NCBI RefSeq assembly: GCF_024345795.1
Contig: NZ_JAGQBU010000011.1
Location: forward strand, 29,470 to 93,469
Length of the DNA stretch: 64,000 nucleotides
Source: Synechococcus sp. J7-Johnson
GTDB lineage: Bacteria; Cyanobacteriota; Cyanobacteriia; PCC-6307; Cyanobiaceae
Reading direction: 5' to 3'
Below, one piece after another: positions 7,660 through 15,466 of the stretch. The position numbers and the translations under genes are program-made. The notes under the pieces were generated by a model. That model had not been told where the DNA came from. It ran no database searches and saw nothing but the letters and a program-made list of their open reading frames with translations. The first letter of the stretch is position 1; each line of letters begins with the position of its first letter.

Positions 7660-8766
7660 TTGAAACTCTTTCAAAGACTCGTCCCCTGGATTCTGCTGGC
7701 GGTTGCCCTGTTCATCCTGCCGGCGGCCCTCGACGATTTCCGGCTCAATCTCTTCGGTCGTTATTTCGCGCTTGCCATCACGGCTCTGGCAATCGATCTG
7801 ATCTGGGGATATACCGGTCTGCTGAGCCTGGGTCAGGGGATCTTCTTCTCGTTGGGTGGCTATGCGGTAGCCATGTACCTGATGCTCAACACCAAGAGCC
7901 TTGCCGGTGGTAACGGCATCCCAAAGTTCTTCGAGAACTACGGGGTGGCGGAACTTCCCTTCTTCTGGAAGCCCTTCTGGTCGCCAGCGTTCACGCTGAT
8001 CGCGCTCTGGGTGATCCCAGCGGTGGTGGCAGGTCTGGTGGGTTGGTTGATCTTCAGAAACCGTATCAAGGGGGTGTATTTCTCGATCATCACCCAGGCC
8101 GCGCTGATGGTGTTCTTCCACTTCTTCAATGGCCAGCAGAAACTCTTCGACGGCACCAACGGCCTCAAGACCAGCACATCTGAGCTGTTCGGCCAACTTG
8201 TCGGTTCCCCTGATATGCAGGTGGTGTTTTATCGCCTCACGGTGATCCTTCTGCCCCTCGCTTTTCTGGTCTGCCGCTACTTCACCACCGGCCGCTTCGG
8301 AGATGCCCTGATCGCCATCCGGGACGATGAAACAAGATTTCGCTTTGCAGGTTTCAATTCGGTCCCGTTCAAGACCATCGTCTTCCTGGTGGCTGGAGCC
8401 CTGTGCGGAATCTCCGGCGCCCTCTACACCGTCCAGTCCGGCATCGTTTCTCCCCAGTACATGTCGATCTCCTTCTCGATCGAGATGGTCATCTGGGTTG
8501 CCGTGGGCGGTCGGGGAACTCTGGTGGGTCCGATCATCGGCGCCACGTTGGTCAATTACCTGCGCAGCCTCGTGAGCGAGGCCCTGCCGGAGGCCTGGCT
8601 CTTCGTTCAGGGGGCCCTGTTCATCTTCGTGGTGGTGCTCATGCCCGATGGCATCTATGGCTGGGTCACCAACGGAGGTCTGAAGAGTCTGCTGGCCGCC
8701 TTCGGCATCGCCAAGAAGGCAAAAACCTATCCCCGGCTCGATGAGGAGGCTCTCCCCGTGGACTAG
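7660..8766 (+). CDS. urtC: Urea ABC transporter permease UrtC
   Basis: The 368-residue LivM-type partner of UrtB. Hydrophobic helices and the family segments ALAIDLIWGYTGLLSLGQG and GRGTLVGPIIGATLVNYL are present. It starts at TTG 7660, which is supported by an excellent Shine-Dalgarno sequence AGGAGG at 7646-7651, eight bases upstream. Second permease gene of the urt operon. Confidence 0.95.
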   Translation: MKLFQRLVPWILLAVALFILPAALDDFRLNLFGRYFALAITALAIDLIWGYTGLLSLGQGIFFSLGGYAVAMYLMLNTKSLAGGNGIPKFFENYGVAELPFFWKPFWSPAFTLIALWVIPAVVAGLVGWLIFRNRIKGVYFSIITQAALMVFFHFFNGQQKLFDGTNGLKTSTSELFGQLVGSPDMQVVFYRLTVILLPLAFLVCRYFTTGRFGDALIAIRDDETRFRFAGFNSVPFKTIVFLVAGALCGISGALYTVQSGIVSPQYMSISFSIEMVIWVAVGGRGTLVGPIIGATLVNYLRSLVSEALPEAWLFVQGALFIFVVVLMPDGIYGWVTNGGLKSLLAAFGIAKKAKTYPRLDEEALPVD

Positions 8767-8828
8767 GTAGCCCGATGATGCTGCCAGGTTTTCCTTATTG
8801 ACTGCTTTCTCGAATACGCACCTCTCCG

Positions 8829-9581
8829 ATGTCCATGTCAGAACCTCTACTCGAGCTCAATGACGTCAGCGTGAGTTTCGATGGCTTCTATGCCCTCACC
8901 GATCTCAGCATGAAGCTGTACAAGGGTGAGCTGAAGTCGATCATCGGACCGAACGGTGCCGGCAAGACAACGTTTCTGGATGTGATCACCGGCAAGGTGC
9001 GACCCACCAAAGGCTCGGTAACCTTCAAGGGACAATCCCTGCTCGGTGTTTCAGAGCAGAAGATCTCCCGTCAGGGGATCGGCCGCAAGTTCCAGACCCC
9101 GAGGGTCTTTGAGAACCTCAGCGTGCTTCGTAATCTCGAACTGGCCGCTTCTCCTGTGAAGAACGCCTTCAGCCTATTGGGGTCCAGGCTACCTCAGTCC
9201 GCCAAGGACGAGGTTCATCGCATCATGAACTATGTGGGACTGGCACCCTTCGCCTCCGTGAAAGCCGGCTCCCTCTCCCATGGCCAGAAGCAGTGGCTGG
9301 CCATCGCTTCGTTGGTGGCCCAGGCGCCAGAAGTGCTGCTCCTGGATGAACCGGTTGCCGGTCTCACCGATGAGGAAACTCTACGGACTGCCGAACTGAT
9401 CAAGTCTCTGGCTGGCGACCACACCGTAGTGGTGATCGAGCACGACATGGAGTTCATCCGGGATCTCGATTTCGACGTCACCGTTCTGCACCAGGGACAG
9501 GTGCTCACAGAGGGTCCATTGGACCAGGTCAAAGCCGATCCCAGAGTCATCGAGGTCTACCTGGGGCCGCCCGAACAGTAA
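8829..9581 (+). CDS. urtD: Urea ABC transporter ATP-binding protein UrtD
   Basis: A 250-residue LivG-type ATPase that drives urea uptake with UrtE. It has the Walker A GPNGAGKTT, the signature LSHGQKQ (a variant of LSGGQ usual in UrtD), the Walker B LLLDEPVAGL and the H-loop IEHDMEF. Two ATG codons (8829 and 8835) are possible starts. Located between urtC and urtE in the same direction. Confidence 0.95.
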   Translation: MSMSEPLLELNDVSVSFDGFYALTDLSMKLYKGELKSIIGPNGAGKTTFLDVITGKVRPTKGSVTFKGQSLLGVSEQKISRQGIGRKFQTPRVFENLSVLRNLELAASPVKNAFSLLGSRLPQSAKDEVHRIMNYVGLAPFASVKAGSLSHGQKQWLAIASLVAQAPEVLLLDEPVAGLTDEETLRTAELIKSLAGDHTVVVIEHDMEFIRDLDFDVTVLHQGQVLTEGPLDQVKADPRVIEVYLGPPEQ

Positions 9582-9610
9582 ACGCTTTCCGACCTTCAAC
9601 AACCGCCCTC

Positions 9611-10336
9611 ATGTCTACCACCAGCGAAAAAAACCTGCTCCAGGTCCAAGGCCTGAATGTGTATTACGGAGAAAGCCATATTCTCCGTAACGTAGACCTG
9701 AGCATTCAGGAGGGGAAAATGGTCTGCCTGATCGGTCGCAACGGCGTCGGCAAGACCACGTTTCTCAAAACCATCATCGGTCTGCTGCAGCAGCGTTCCG
9801 GCACCATCGACTACGGCAACGGTCAGCTCTCGAATCAACCTCCCTACAGGAGGGCCCGGGCAGGCATCGGCTATGTCTCGCAAGGCCGTGACATCATTCC
9901 CCAGGTGTCAGTCAAAGAGAATCTCCTGCTGGGCATGGAGGCCCTGCCCGGAGGGCTCGAAAAGAACCGCCACATCGACCCCCTGATCTTCGATCTCTTT
10001 CCGATTCTCGAGAAGTTCCTCAAGCGCAAAGGTGGTGACCTCAGTGGCGGTCAGCAGCAGCAGCTGGCAATCGCCCGGGCTCTGCTGGGCAAGCCAAAAC
10101 TGCTGCTCCTGGATGAACCTACCGAAGGGATTCAACCGTCGATCATCCTCGACATCGAGCACGCCGTTCAGCGGATCATGAAGGAGACTGGCATCAGCGT
10201 GCTGCTGGTGGAGCAACATCTTCACTTCGTGCGCCAGTCCGATTTCTATTACGCCATGCAGCGGGGTGGCATTGTGGCCAGCGGCAAGACGGAACAACTC
10301 TCCGACGATGTGATCAAGGAGTTCCTGACGGTCTGA
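9611..10336 (+). CDS. urtE: Urea ABC transporter ATP-binding protein UrtE
   Basis: A 241-residue LivF-type ATPase, the second nucleotide-binding subunit. It shows Walker A GRNGVGKTT, signature LSGGQQQQLAIARAL, Walker B LLLLDEPTEGIQPS and the switch histidine in LLVEQHL. It ends the urt operon and converges on the fmdB-like gene 25 bases away. Confidence 0.95.
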   Translation: MSTTSEKNLLQVQGLNVYYGESHILRNVDLSIQEGKMVCLIGRNGVGKTTFLKTIIGLLQQRSGTIDYGNGQLSNQPPYRRARAGIGYVSQGRDIIPQVSVKENLLLGMEALPGGLEKNRHIDPLIFDLFPILEKFLKRKGGDLSGGQQQQLAIARALLGKPKLLLLDEPTEGIQPSIILDIEHAVQRIMKETGISVLLVEQHLHFVRQSDFYYAMQRGGIVASGKTEQLSDDVIKEFLTV

Positions 10337-10361
10337 TCGAACCTGTCCACTTTAATGGGTA

Positions 10362-10634
10362 TCAGCAGCCTCGATTCAGCATCCAGGGACGGGTGCTGCT
10401 CTGCTTCAGTCGGGGCTTTCCCTCAGTGGAGGTGCCTTGCTTGCGCACCAAGCGCGGTTCAGACTGTTCCTGCTTGAGGCGCAGGGGGCCGGTGAGGGAC
10501 ATCACCGGCGTGAAGACGCGTGTGCCTTCAGCATCACAGGCAGGACAGTTCGTGTCGCTCTGACGCTGATCGATGCTGCGCCAGACTTCATAGTTTTCGC
10601 AGCCGTTGGCGCAGCTGTATTCGTAGACGGGCAT
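10362..10634 (-). CDS. fmdB: FmdB-type zinc-ribbon protein
   Basis: A 90-residue protein starting MPVYEYSC, the hallmark of the FmdB family, with paired cysteines (YSCANGC and NCPAC) that form a zinc ribbon, followed by a basic, disordered tail. FmdB was named as a putative regulator next to formamidase in Methylophilus, and here it lies 86 bases downstream of a formamidase gene on the same strand. The longer frame to 10775 is rejected because the family starts at this ATG. Role inferred from the neighbour. Confidence 0.9.
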   Translation of the reverse strand: MPVYEYSCANGCENYEVWRSIDQRQSDTNCPACDAEGTRVFTPVMSLTGPLRLKQEQSEPRLVRKQGTSTEGKPRLKQSSTRPWMLNRGC

Positions 10635-10720
10635 CGTTGGAGAAGACAGAGATCTTGGCAAAAAGTCAGCACAATAGAAAGGGGGCCTGATGCTCAGACC
10701 CCCCGATCGACCATTGCTGA

Positions 10721-11926
10721 TCAGCAGGGCAGAATATCCTGATCGAAGATTGATGTTGGAATCGCCAGGGTACAACAGGCATTTGGAATGTCGACGATGC
10801 CGCTGATCCGTCCCTCGACTGGCGCACAGCTCAGGAGCAGATAAGCCTGCTCACCCGTGTAGCCGAACTTCTTGAGGTACTCGATTGCGTTGAGGCAAGC
10901 CCGCCGGTAGGCGATATGCACATCCATGTAGTACTGCTTGCCATCGAACTCATCCACCGAGATTCCCTCAAACACGAGGTAATCAGTGAAATGAGGCTCG
11001 ACGGGGCTGGTCTTGAACATGGGGTTGACCATCCCATACTTCTCCATGCCACCCTTGATGATCTCCACATGCAGATCGAGGTAGCCCGACATCTCGATGG
11101 CGCCGCAGAACGAGATCTCTCCATCCCCCTGGGAGAAGTGGATGTCTCCCATCGAGAGCTTGGCCCCTTCCACATAGACGGGGAAGTAGATCTTCGTGCC
11201 TTTGGTGAGATTCTTGATGTCGCAGTTGCCGCCATGCTCACGGGGAGGCACCGTGCGGGCCGCCTCATTGGCCACTCGCTCAAACTCCGAGCTGGGCAGG
11301 GTTCCGAGGATGGCGCTGTTGGGATTGGGCAGGGCCGCCAGCACCGGCTCACTGCCCGAAAGGCCAGCTCCGTAGGTGCGGCGGTCGGGGGCGGTGTTCA
11401 CCAGCTCGGTTTCACGGCGGTTCCACTCCCGCAGCAGCTCATGGGAGGGAGCGCAGCCGATCAGGCCGGGGTGGGTGATGCCAGCGAAGCGCACACCGGG
11501 GATATGCCTGGAGCTGGTGTAGATCCCTTCGAAATCCCAGATGGCCTTAGCCGCCTTGGGGTAGTGATCCGTGAGGAAGCCACCTCCGTTTTCCTTGGCG
11601 AAGATGCCCGTGAAGCCCCATTCATCTCCCTGCAGGGCGCCGACATCAAGAATATCGACCACCAGGATGTCGCCAGGCTGGGCACCATTCACCCAGATCG
11701 GCCCACTCAGGACATGGACAACCTCAAGATTGACATCGGCGATGTCCTGCGGATCATCGTTGTCCTTGATCTGGCCATCGGTCCAGTCCTTGCATTCGAT
11801 CCTGAACACATCTCCCGGATTGACTGAAACAACCGCCGGGATGTCGGGATGCCAGCGGTTATGGCCCGGCATCTCCTGCTGGTCCATCGTCTTGGTGAGA
11901 TCGACCTTGAATAGTGTTTTCGGCAT
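10721..11926 (-). CDS. fmdA: Formamidase / acetamidase family amidohydrolase
   Basis: The 401-residue product belongs to the FmdA_AmdA family, which hydrolyses formamide (or acetamide) to ammonia and the acid. Segments typical of it are NPGDVFRIECKDWTDGQI, HPGLIGCAPSH near the middle and MGDIHFSQGDGEISFCGAIE. MPKTLFKVD at 11926 is the natural start; the frame to 11974 adds 16 residues and would begin in the promoter. A perfect NtcA box lies 62 bases upstream, so the enzyme should be induced under nitrogen shortage. It converges on the urea-transport operon and adds another route to ammonia from small amides. Confidence 0.93.
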   Translation of the reverse strand: MPKTLFKVDLTKTMDQQEMPGHNRWHPDIPAVVSVNPGDVFRIECKDWTDGQIKDNDDPQDIADVNLEVVHVLSGPIWVNGAQPGDILVVDILDVGALQGDEWGFTGIFAKENGGGFLTDHYPKAAKAIWDFEGIYTSSRHIPGVRFAGITHPGLIGCAPSHELLREWNRRETELVNTAPDRRTYGAGLSGSEPVLAALPNPNSAILGTLPSSEFERVANEAARTVPPREHGGNCDIKNLTKGTKIYFPVYVEGAKLSMGDIHFSQGDGEISFCGAIEMSGYLDLHVEIIKGGMEKYGMVNPMFKTSPVEPHFTDYLVFEGISVDEFDGKQYYMDVHIAYRRACLNAIEYLKKFGYTGEQAYLLLSCAPVEGRISGIVDIPNACCTLAIPTSIFDQDILPC

Positions 11927-11959
11927 CGAGTGGAGGGGATCGGTGCGGTTTTCACCCAC

Positions 11960-12001
11960 ATCCAACGCGAGCACTCCAAGGCAAGCAGTATCAGCGGTTA
12001 C
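11960..12001 (-). promoter_or_regulatory. Perfect NtcA box and -10 element before the formamidase gene
   Basis: GTA-TCAGCGGT-TAC at 11988-12001 matches GTAN8TAC in all six fixed positions. On the minus strand the hexamer TTGGAT (plus 11960-11965) lies exactly 22 bases downstream, the spacing used by NtcA class II promoters, although its second base is T rather than A. The transcript would start near 11953 with a leader of about 27 bases. Confidence 0.75.
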
Positions 12002-12025
12002 AGGACCCCGCGCTCAGCGGCCCGG

Positions 12026-12523
12026 TCACTGGCGTGCCGTGCTGTCATCGAAATCACCGCGGCGGCAGAGGTTGTCCTTGAGCCGAGCCGTCCAGGCCTG
12101 AGGTTTCAAGTCACCACTGGCCTCGATCCGCCCATCAAAGTGATAAAGAATCTGCCAGCGACTCTTGCCGCTCAGCTGAGCGGCCTCGGCAACATCCGTG
12201 ATGGGGTAGCCATAGAGGTTGTCGTAGCTGGGCCAGCCGGGCGTGTCCTTGATGCTGCAGACGGCGTTGAGAGCATGCAGGCGTCCATCCGTCGGCTGGC
12301 CAGGCCCATGCAGGCGCACGGCGCCCTTGTAAAGGCCGTTGGACACGCCGGGCTTGAAGGTCTGGGCCAGCTCCACCCGGGTCCCCTCCGCCACAACCAG
12401 CACATCCCCCAGCCTGGCGTTCTGAACAGCCACATCCTTGGGCCCGCCGCAGGCCGAAAGCCCCGCCAGCAGCACTGCCAACCCCGGGATCACCGCTGCC
12501 GCCTCGACCCTCACGCTGCTCAC
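12026..12523 (-). CDS. Putative lipoprotein of unknown function
   Basis: 165 residues from a GTG start. The N terminus has a hydrophobic core and a lipobox LSAC with the cysteine at residue 25, followed by GG, so the protein is probably anchored in a membrane and faces the periplasm. The mature part has conserved-looking segments (CSIKDTPGWPSYDNLYGYP and RWQILYHFDG) that I do not recognise. It lies upstream of the fmdA promoter on the same strand, 50 bases after pabC. A conserved cyanobacterial hypothetical protein is the most I can say. Confidence 0.7.
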   Translation of the reverse strand: MSSVRVEAAAVIPGLAVLLAGLSACGGPKDVAVQNARLGDVLVVAEGTRVELAQTFKPGVSNGLYKGAVRLHGPGQPTDGRLHALNAVCSIKDTPGWPSYDNLYGYPITDVAEAAQLSGKSRWQILYHFDGRIEASGDLKPQAWTARLKDNLCRRGDFDDSTARQ

Positions 12524-12573
12524 CCGCTGATGACCAGACGCTATGACAACCGCTTCCGGCGACGGCCCCTGGA

Positions 12574-13326
12574 TCAGTCGTCAGCGAGCAAGCCACGCCA
12601 GAAGTGCTCTGGATCGGGCCAGGTTGGCAGCACTTCCCCCTCCAGGGAGCGGATCGGTCGGCAGCCGAGGCTGTTGATCAGCAGCGCACCATGCCGCAAC
12701 TGGGAGGCCTCGATCGGCGCCGGAGCCTCCTGGACCAGTCCCAGGGCCAGGGCCCTGGCCCGCATCACCCCTGGCAGGCAGCCACTGGTCAGCGGCGGAG
12801 TCCACCAACCCCGGGGTTGGCGCACCAGAAGGTTGGCGCTGGTGCCGCAGCAAAGCCCACCTGCCGTGCTCTCCAGCAACGCTTCCTCCTGACCCGCCCG
12901 CCGGGCCTCCATCCTGGCCAGCACGGCAGCGCCATAGGCGAAGGTCTTGCAGGAGCTGAGCTGGCTGGCGGCATTGCGGCGCTCGAGACGGCTGATCACA
13001 GCGGACACCGAGCCGAAGTCAGGCCGGGCGGCGCTGAGCTGCAACCAGAAGCGTCCTGGTCCGGCCGAGGGTTCGAGGCCGCGGCCCCCGTCGCCCCGGC
13101 TCCAGTTAAGCCGCAGAGCCCCGCTGCCGATCCCGCTGCGCTCGATCGCCTCGCCGGCCAGCACCGCCACCCGCTCCTGCCGCGGTGGGGGCTCAAGCCC
13201 CAGCACGGCCGCGCCCCGCCGCCAGCGCTGAAGGTGCTGCGCCAGCAACCGGGGGCGGTGCCCCTCCACCAGGACCGTTTCGAACAGCCCATCGGCCAGG
13301 CTCAGGCCCCGATCCGACAGCGGCAC
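12574..13326 (-). CDS. pabC: Aminodeoxychorismate lyase (class IV aminotransferase fold)
   Basis: PabC splits 4-amino-4-deoxychorismate into p-aminobenzoate and pyruvate for folate synthesis, using pyridoxal phosphate. The fold-type IV pattern LSDRGLSLADGLFET is at the N terminus, the PLP lysine lies in SCKTFAYGAAVLA, and GTSANLLVRQ with PLTSGCLPGVMR matches the phosphate-binding loop. The GTG at 13326 gives 250 residues, but the same frame continues upstream into a typical family N terminus (NAIAWIDG), so the true start is probably a CTG at 13392 overlapping the pabB stop. It follows pabB directly, forming a pabBC unit. Confidence 0.85.
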   Translation of the reverse strand: MPLSDRGLSLADGLFETVLVEGHRPRLLAQHLQRWRRGAAVLGLEPPPRQERVAVLAGEAIERSGIGSGALRLNWSRGDGGRGLEPSAGPGRFWLQLSAARPDFGSVSAVISRLERRNAASQLSSCKTFAYGAAVLARMEARRAGQEEALLESTAGGLCCGTSANLLVRQPRGWWTPPLTSGCLPGVMRARALALGLVQEAPAPIEASQLRHGALLINSLGCRPIRSLEGEVLPTWPDPEHFWRGLLADD

Positions 13327-13378
13327 AGCGAGGCTGCCGGGAGTCCCCCACCGCCCCCCCTCGGGTCCATCGATCCAG

Positions 13379-13386
13379 GCGATCGC
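13379..13386. repeat. HIP1 octamer (representative of at least eight copies)
   Basis: GCGATCGC, the highly iterated palindrome of cyanobacterial genomes. Further exact copies that I located are at 14023, 21011, 33608, 38267, 38691, 46423 and 47212, each eight bases long and all within genes. The list is not exhaustive. Confidence 0.85.
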
Positions 13387-13388
13387 GT

Positions 13389-14723
13389 TCAGGCCAGGGC
13401 CTCCAGCAGGGGATCCAGTTTCCAGGCCAGTTCCTCGGCCTCGGCGGCAGGGCTGGAATCGGCCACGATGCCGCAGCCGGCATGGGCGCGCAGGCGCCGT
13501 CCCCTGAGCATCAGGCTGCGGATCAGGATGTTGCTGTCGAAGTTGCCATCGGCGTCGAGCAGGAACAGGGAACCGCAGTAAGGGCCCCGGGCCACGGGCT
13601 CCAGGGCGCCCAGGCGCTGGCAGGCGCGCACCTTCGGGGCGCCTGTGATCGACCCGCCCGGCCAGCAGGCTCGCAGCAGGTCCACCAGATCCGTCCCGGA
13701 GCGCAGCGATCCCTCCACCACGGAGGTGAGGTGGTGCACCTGTCGGTAACTCTCCAGCCCCAGCAGCTGCGGCACCCCGATCGAGCCGCTGCGGCAGACC
13801 CGGCCGAGGTCGTTGCGCAGCAGATCCACGATCATCACGTTCTCGGCCCGGTCCTTGGCGCTGCTGATCAGGTCGGCGGCGGCAGCGGCATCGGCGGCGG
13901 CTTCGGGGTGGCGGGGCCGGGTGCCCTTGATCGGGCGAGTCTGGACCCGGCCGTCGGCCTGCAGGCGCAGAAAGCGCTCCGGTGAAGCTGAGAGCACCGC
14001 CTCGCCGGCCTCGCCGAGCGAGGCGATCGCCACCCCCCCGAAGGGTGCCGGGCAGTGGCGCCTCAGCCGGCCGTAGAGCTCCAGAGGTGAAACCAGCTGC
14101 GGCAGCAGCAGTTCGCGGCAGGCGGTGAGATTGGCCTGGAACAGATCCCCTGCGGCGATCAACTCCCGCAGGGCCGTCACCTGGCGTGCGAAGGCCTCCG
14201 GGGTGGTGTGCCAGTGCCAGTGCCCGGGCGACAGAGCCAGGGGAGGCAGCGCTCCAGTCTCTTCTGACTCCAGTCCCTCAGGGCACGACTCGATCAAAGC
14301 CACCATCGCCCCCAGCCGCCCCCGGTCGTCCCCCTCCAGCCAGAGACGCCGCTCATGAAGATCGAAGCGCAGCAGCGGGTCGTAGCGAGCGGCCCAGAGG
14401 GTGGCCGTGTCCGGAGCGCGCAAGTGGGCATCAGGCTCCACCCAGGCTCCCGCCTCATAACCAAGCCAGCCGAGCCAGGCTCCACCCGCCCCCAGCAAGC
14501 GGCGCAGCACGGCGAAGGGATCAGCGGCCCCGGCCTCAGCCGGCAGGCCCCGGCATTCCACCTGCTCCAGGGGAGCAAGGGCCAGGGTCGAGGTGCGTCC
14601 CAGGGCCGTGCCATCCCCGTCCAGCCAGACCAGCCCCTCGAGGCCCAGCTGCTGCGCCAGCCGGTTCACCAGGGGCCAGGGTTCCCGCCAGGGCAACGGG
14701 CGGATCAGACGCTCCCGGCTCAT
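13389..14723 (-). CDS. pabB: Aminodeoxychorismate synthase component I
   Basis: A 444-residue member of the chorismate-utilising enzymes. The motif PIKGTRPR carries the lysine that marks PabB; TrpE has PIAGTR there. Other conserved segments are [38 protein letters not shown] and [12 protein letters not shown]. With an amidotransferase subunit (PabA, not in the window) it makes aminodeoxychorismate for folate. It overlaps queC by four bases and is followed directly by pabC, so the three genes look co-transcribed. Confidence 0.9.
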   Translation of the reverse strand: MSRERLIRPLPWREPWPLVNRLAQQLGLEGLVWLDGDGTALGRTSTLALAPLEQVECRGLPAEAGAADPFAVLRRLLGAGGAWLGWLGYEAGAWVEPDAHLRAPDTATLWAARYDPLLRFDLHERRLWLEGDDRGRLGAMVALIESCPEGLESEETGALPPLALSPGHWHWHTTPEAFARQVTALRELIAAGDLFQANLTACRELLLPQLVSPLELYGRLRRHCPAPFGGVAIASLGEAGEAVLSASPERFLRLQADGRVQTRPIKGTRPRHPEAAADAAAAADLISSAKDRAENVMIVDLLRNDLGRVCRSGSIGVPQLLGLESYRQVHHLTSVVEGSLRSGTDLVDLLRACWPGGSITGAPKVRACQRLGALEPVARGPYCGSLFLLDADGNFDSNILIRSLMLRGRRLRAHAGCGIVADSSPAAEAEELAWKLDPLLEALA

Positions 14724-15427
14724 CCAGGTCCGCGGCTGGCCAGCTCGGGATGGCCGGCTTCCATAAGGGCGGCATCGCGGATGCGGCAGCTGTCACAACG
14801 GCCGCAGGGGGCGCCCCCCCCCGCGTAACAGCTCCAGGTTCGCTCAATCGGCAGCTGCAACCTCAGGGCCTCCTCAACGATCCGGGTCTTGCTCCAGCTC
14901 ACCAGCGGAGCCCAGAGCTGGGCTCCCTGGCCCTCCCGGCCGGCCTTGCTTGCCAGGTCAGCCAGGGTCTGAAACGCGGCGAGGTAGTCAGGGCGGCAAT
15001 CGGGATAGCCGGAATAATCCACCGCATTCACCCCCAGCACCAGCCGGGAGGCCCCCCGGGCCTCGGCCAGGCTCAGCCCCAGGGCGATGAACACGGTGTT
15101 ACGGCCCGGCACATAGGTGGGGGGAATCACTCCATCCACCACCCCTGAGGCGGGCAGGGCGATGCCGGGGTCGGTGAGGGCCGAGCCACCCCAGGCGGCC
15201 AGGTTCACGGCGATGGTGTGGTGCTCGATCAAGCCGAGTTCGGCCGCGAGGAAGGCGGCAGCCTCCAGTTCCTGGCGATGGCGCTGGCCGTAATCGAAGG
15301 AGAGGCCGATCAGCCGATAGCCCGCCTCGATCGCCAGAGCCGCGGCCGTGGCTGAATCAAGGCCGCCAGAGAGCAGGGCTACTGCCAGTGGTGCCGGGTC
15401 GGATGGCCGGTGGGTGGCGCCGATCAA
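14720..15427 (-). CDS. queC: 7-cyano-7-deazaguanine synthase QueC
   Basis: A 235-residue ATP-dependent enzyme that converts 7-carboxy-7-deazaguanine to preQ0 for queuosine in tRNA. The PP-loop motif [13 protein letters not shown] is at residues 18-30 and the zinc-binding cysteines are in [15 protein letters not shown] near the C terminus. SFDYGQRH and [19 protein letters not shown] are also typical. It overlaps pabB by ATGA (14720-14723). Confidence 0.95.
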   Translation of the reverse strand: MIGATHRPSDPAPLAVALLSGGLDSATAAALAIEAGYRLIGLSFDYGQRHRQELEAAAFLAAELGLIEHHTIAVNLAAWGGSALTDPGIALPASGVVDGVIPPTYVPGRNTVFIALGLSLAEARGASRLVLGVNAVDYSGYPDCRPDYLAAFQTLADLASKAGREGQGAQLWAPLVSWSKTRIVEEALRLQLPIERTWSCYAGGGAPCGRCDSCRIRDAALMEAGHPELASRGPG

Positions 15428-15466
15428 CGCTGCGCGGAAACTGGAGCGTCCATTGTGAGGCTCCGC

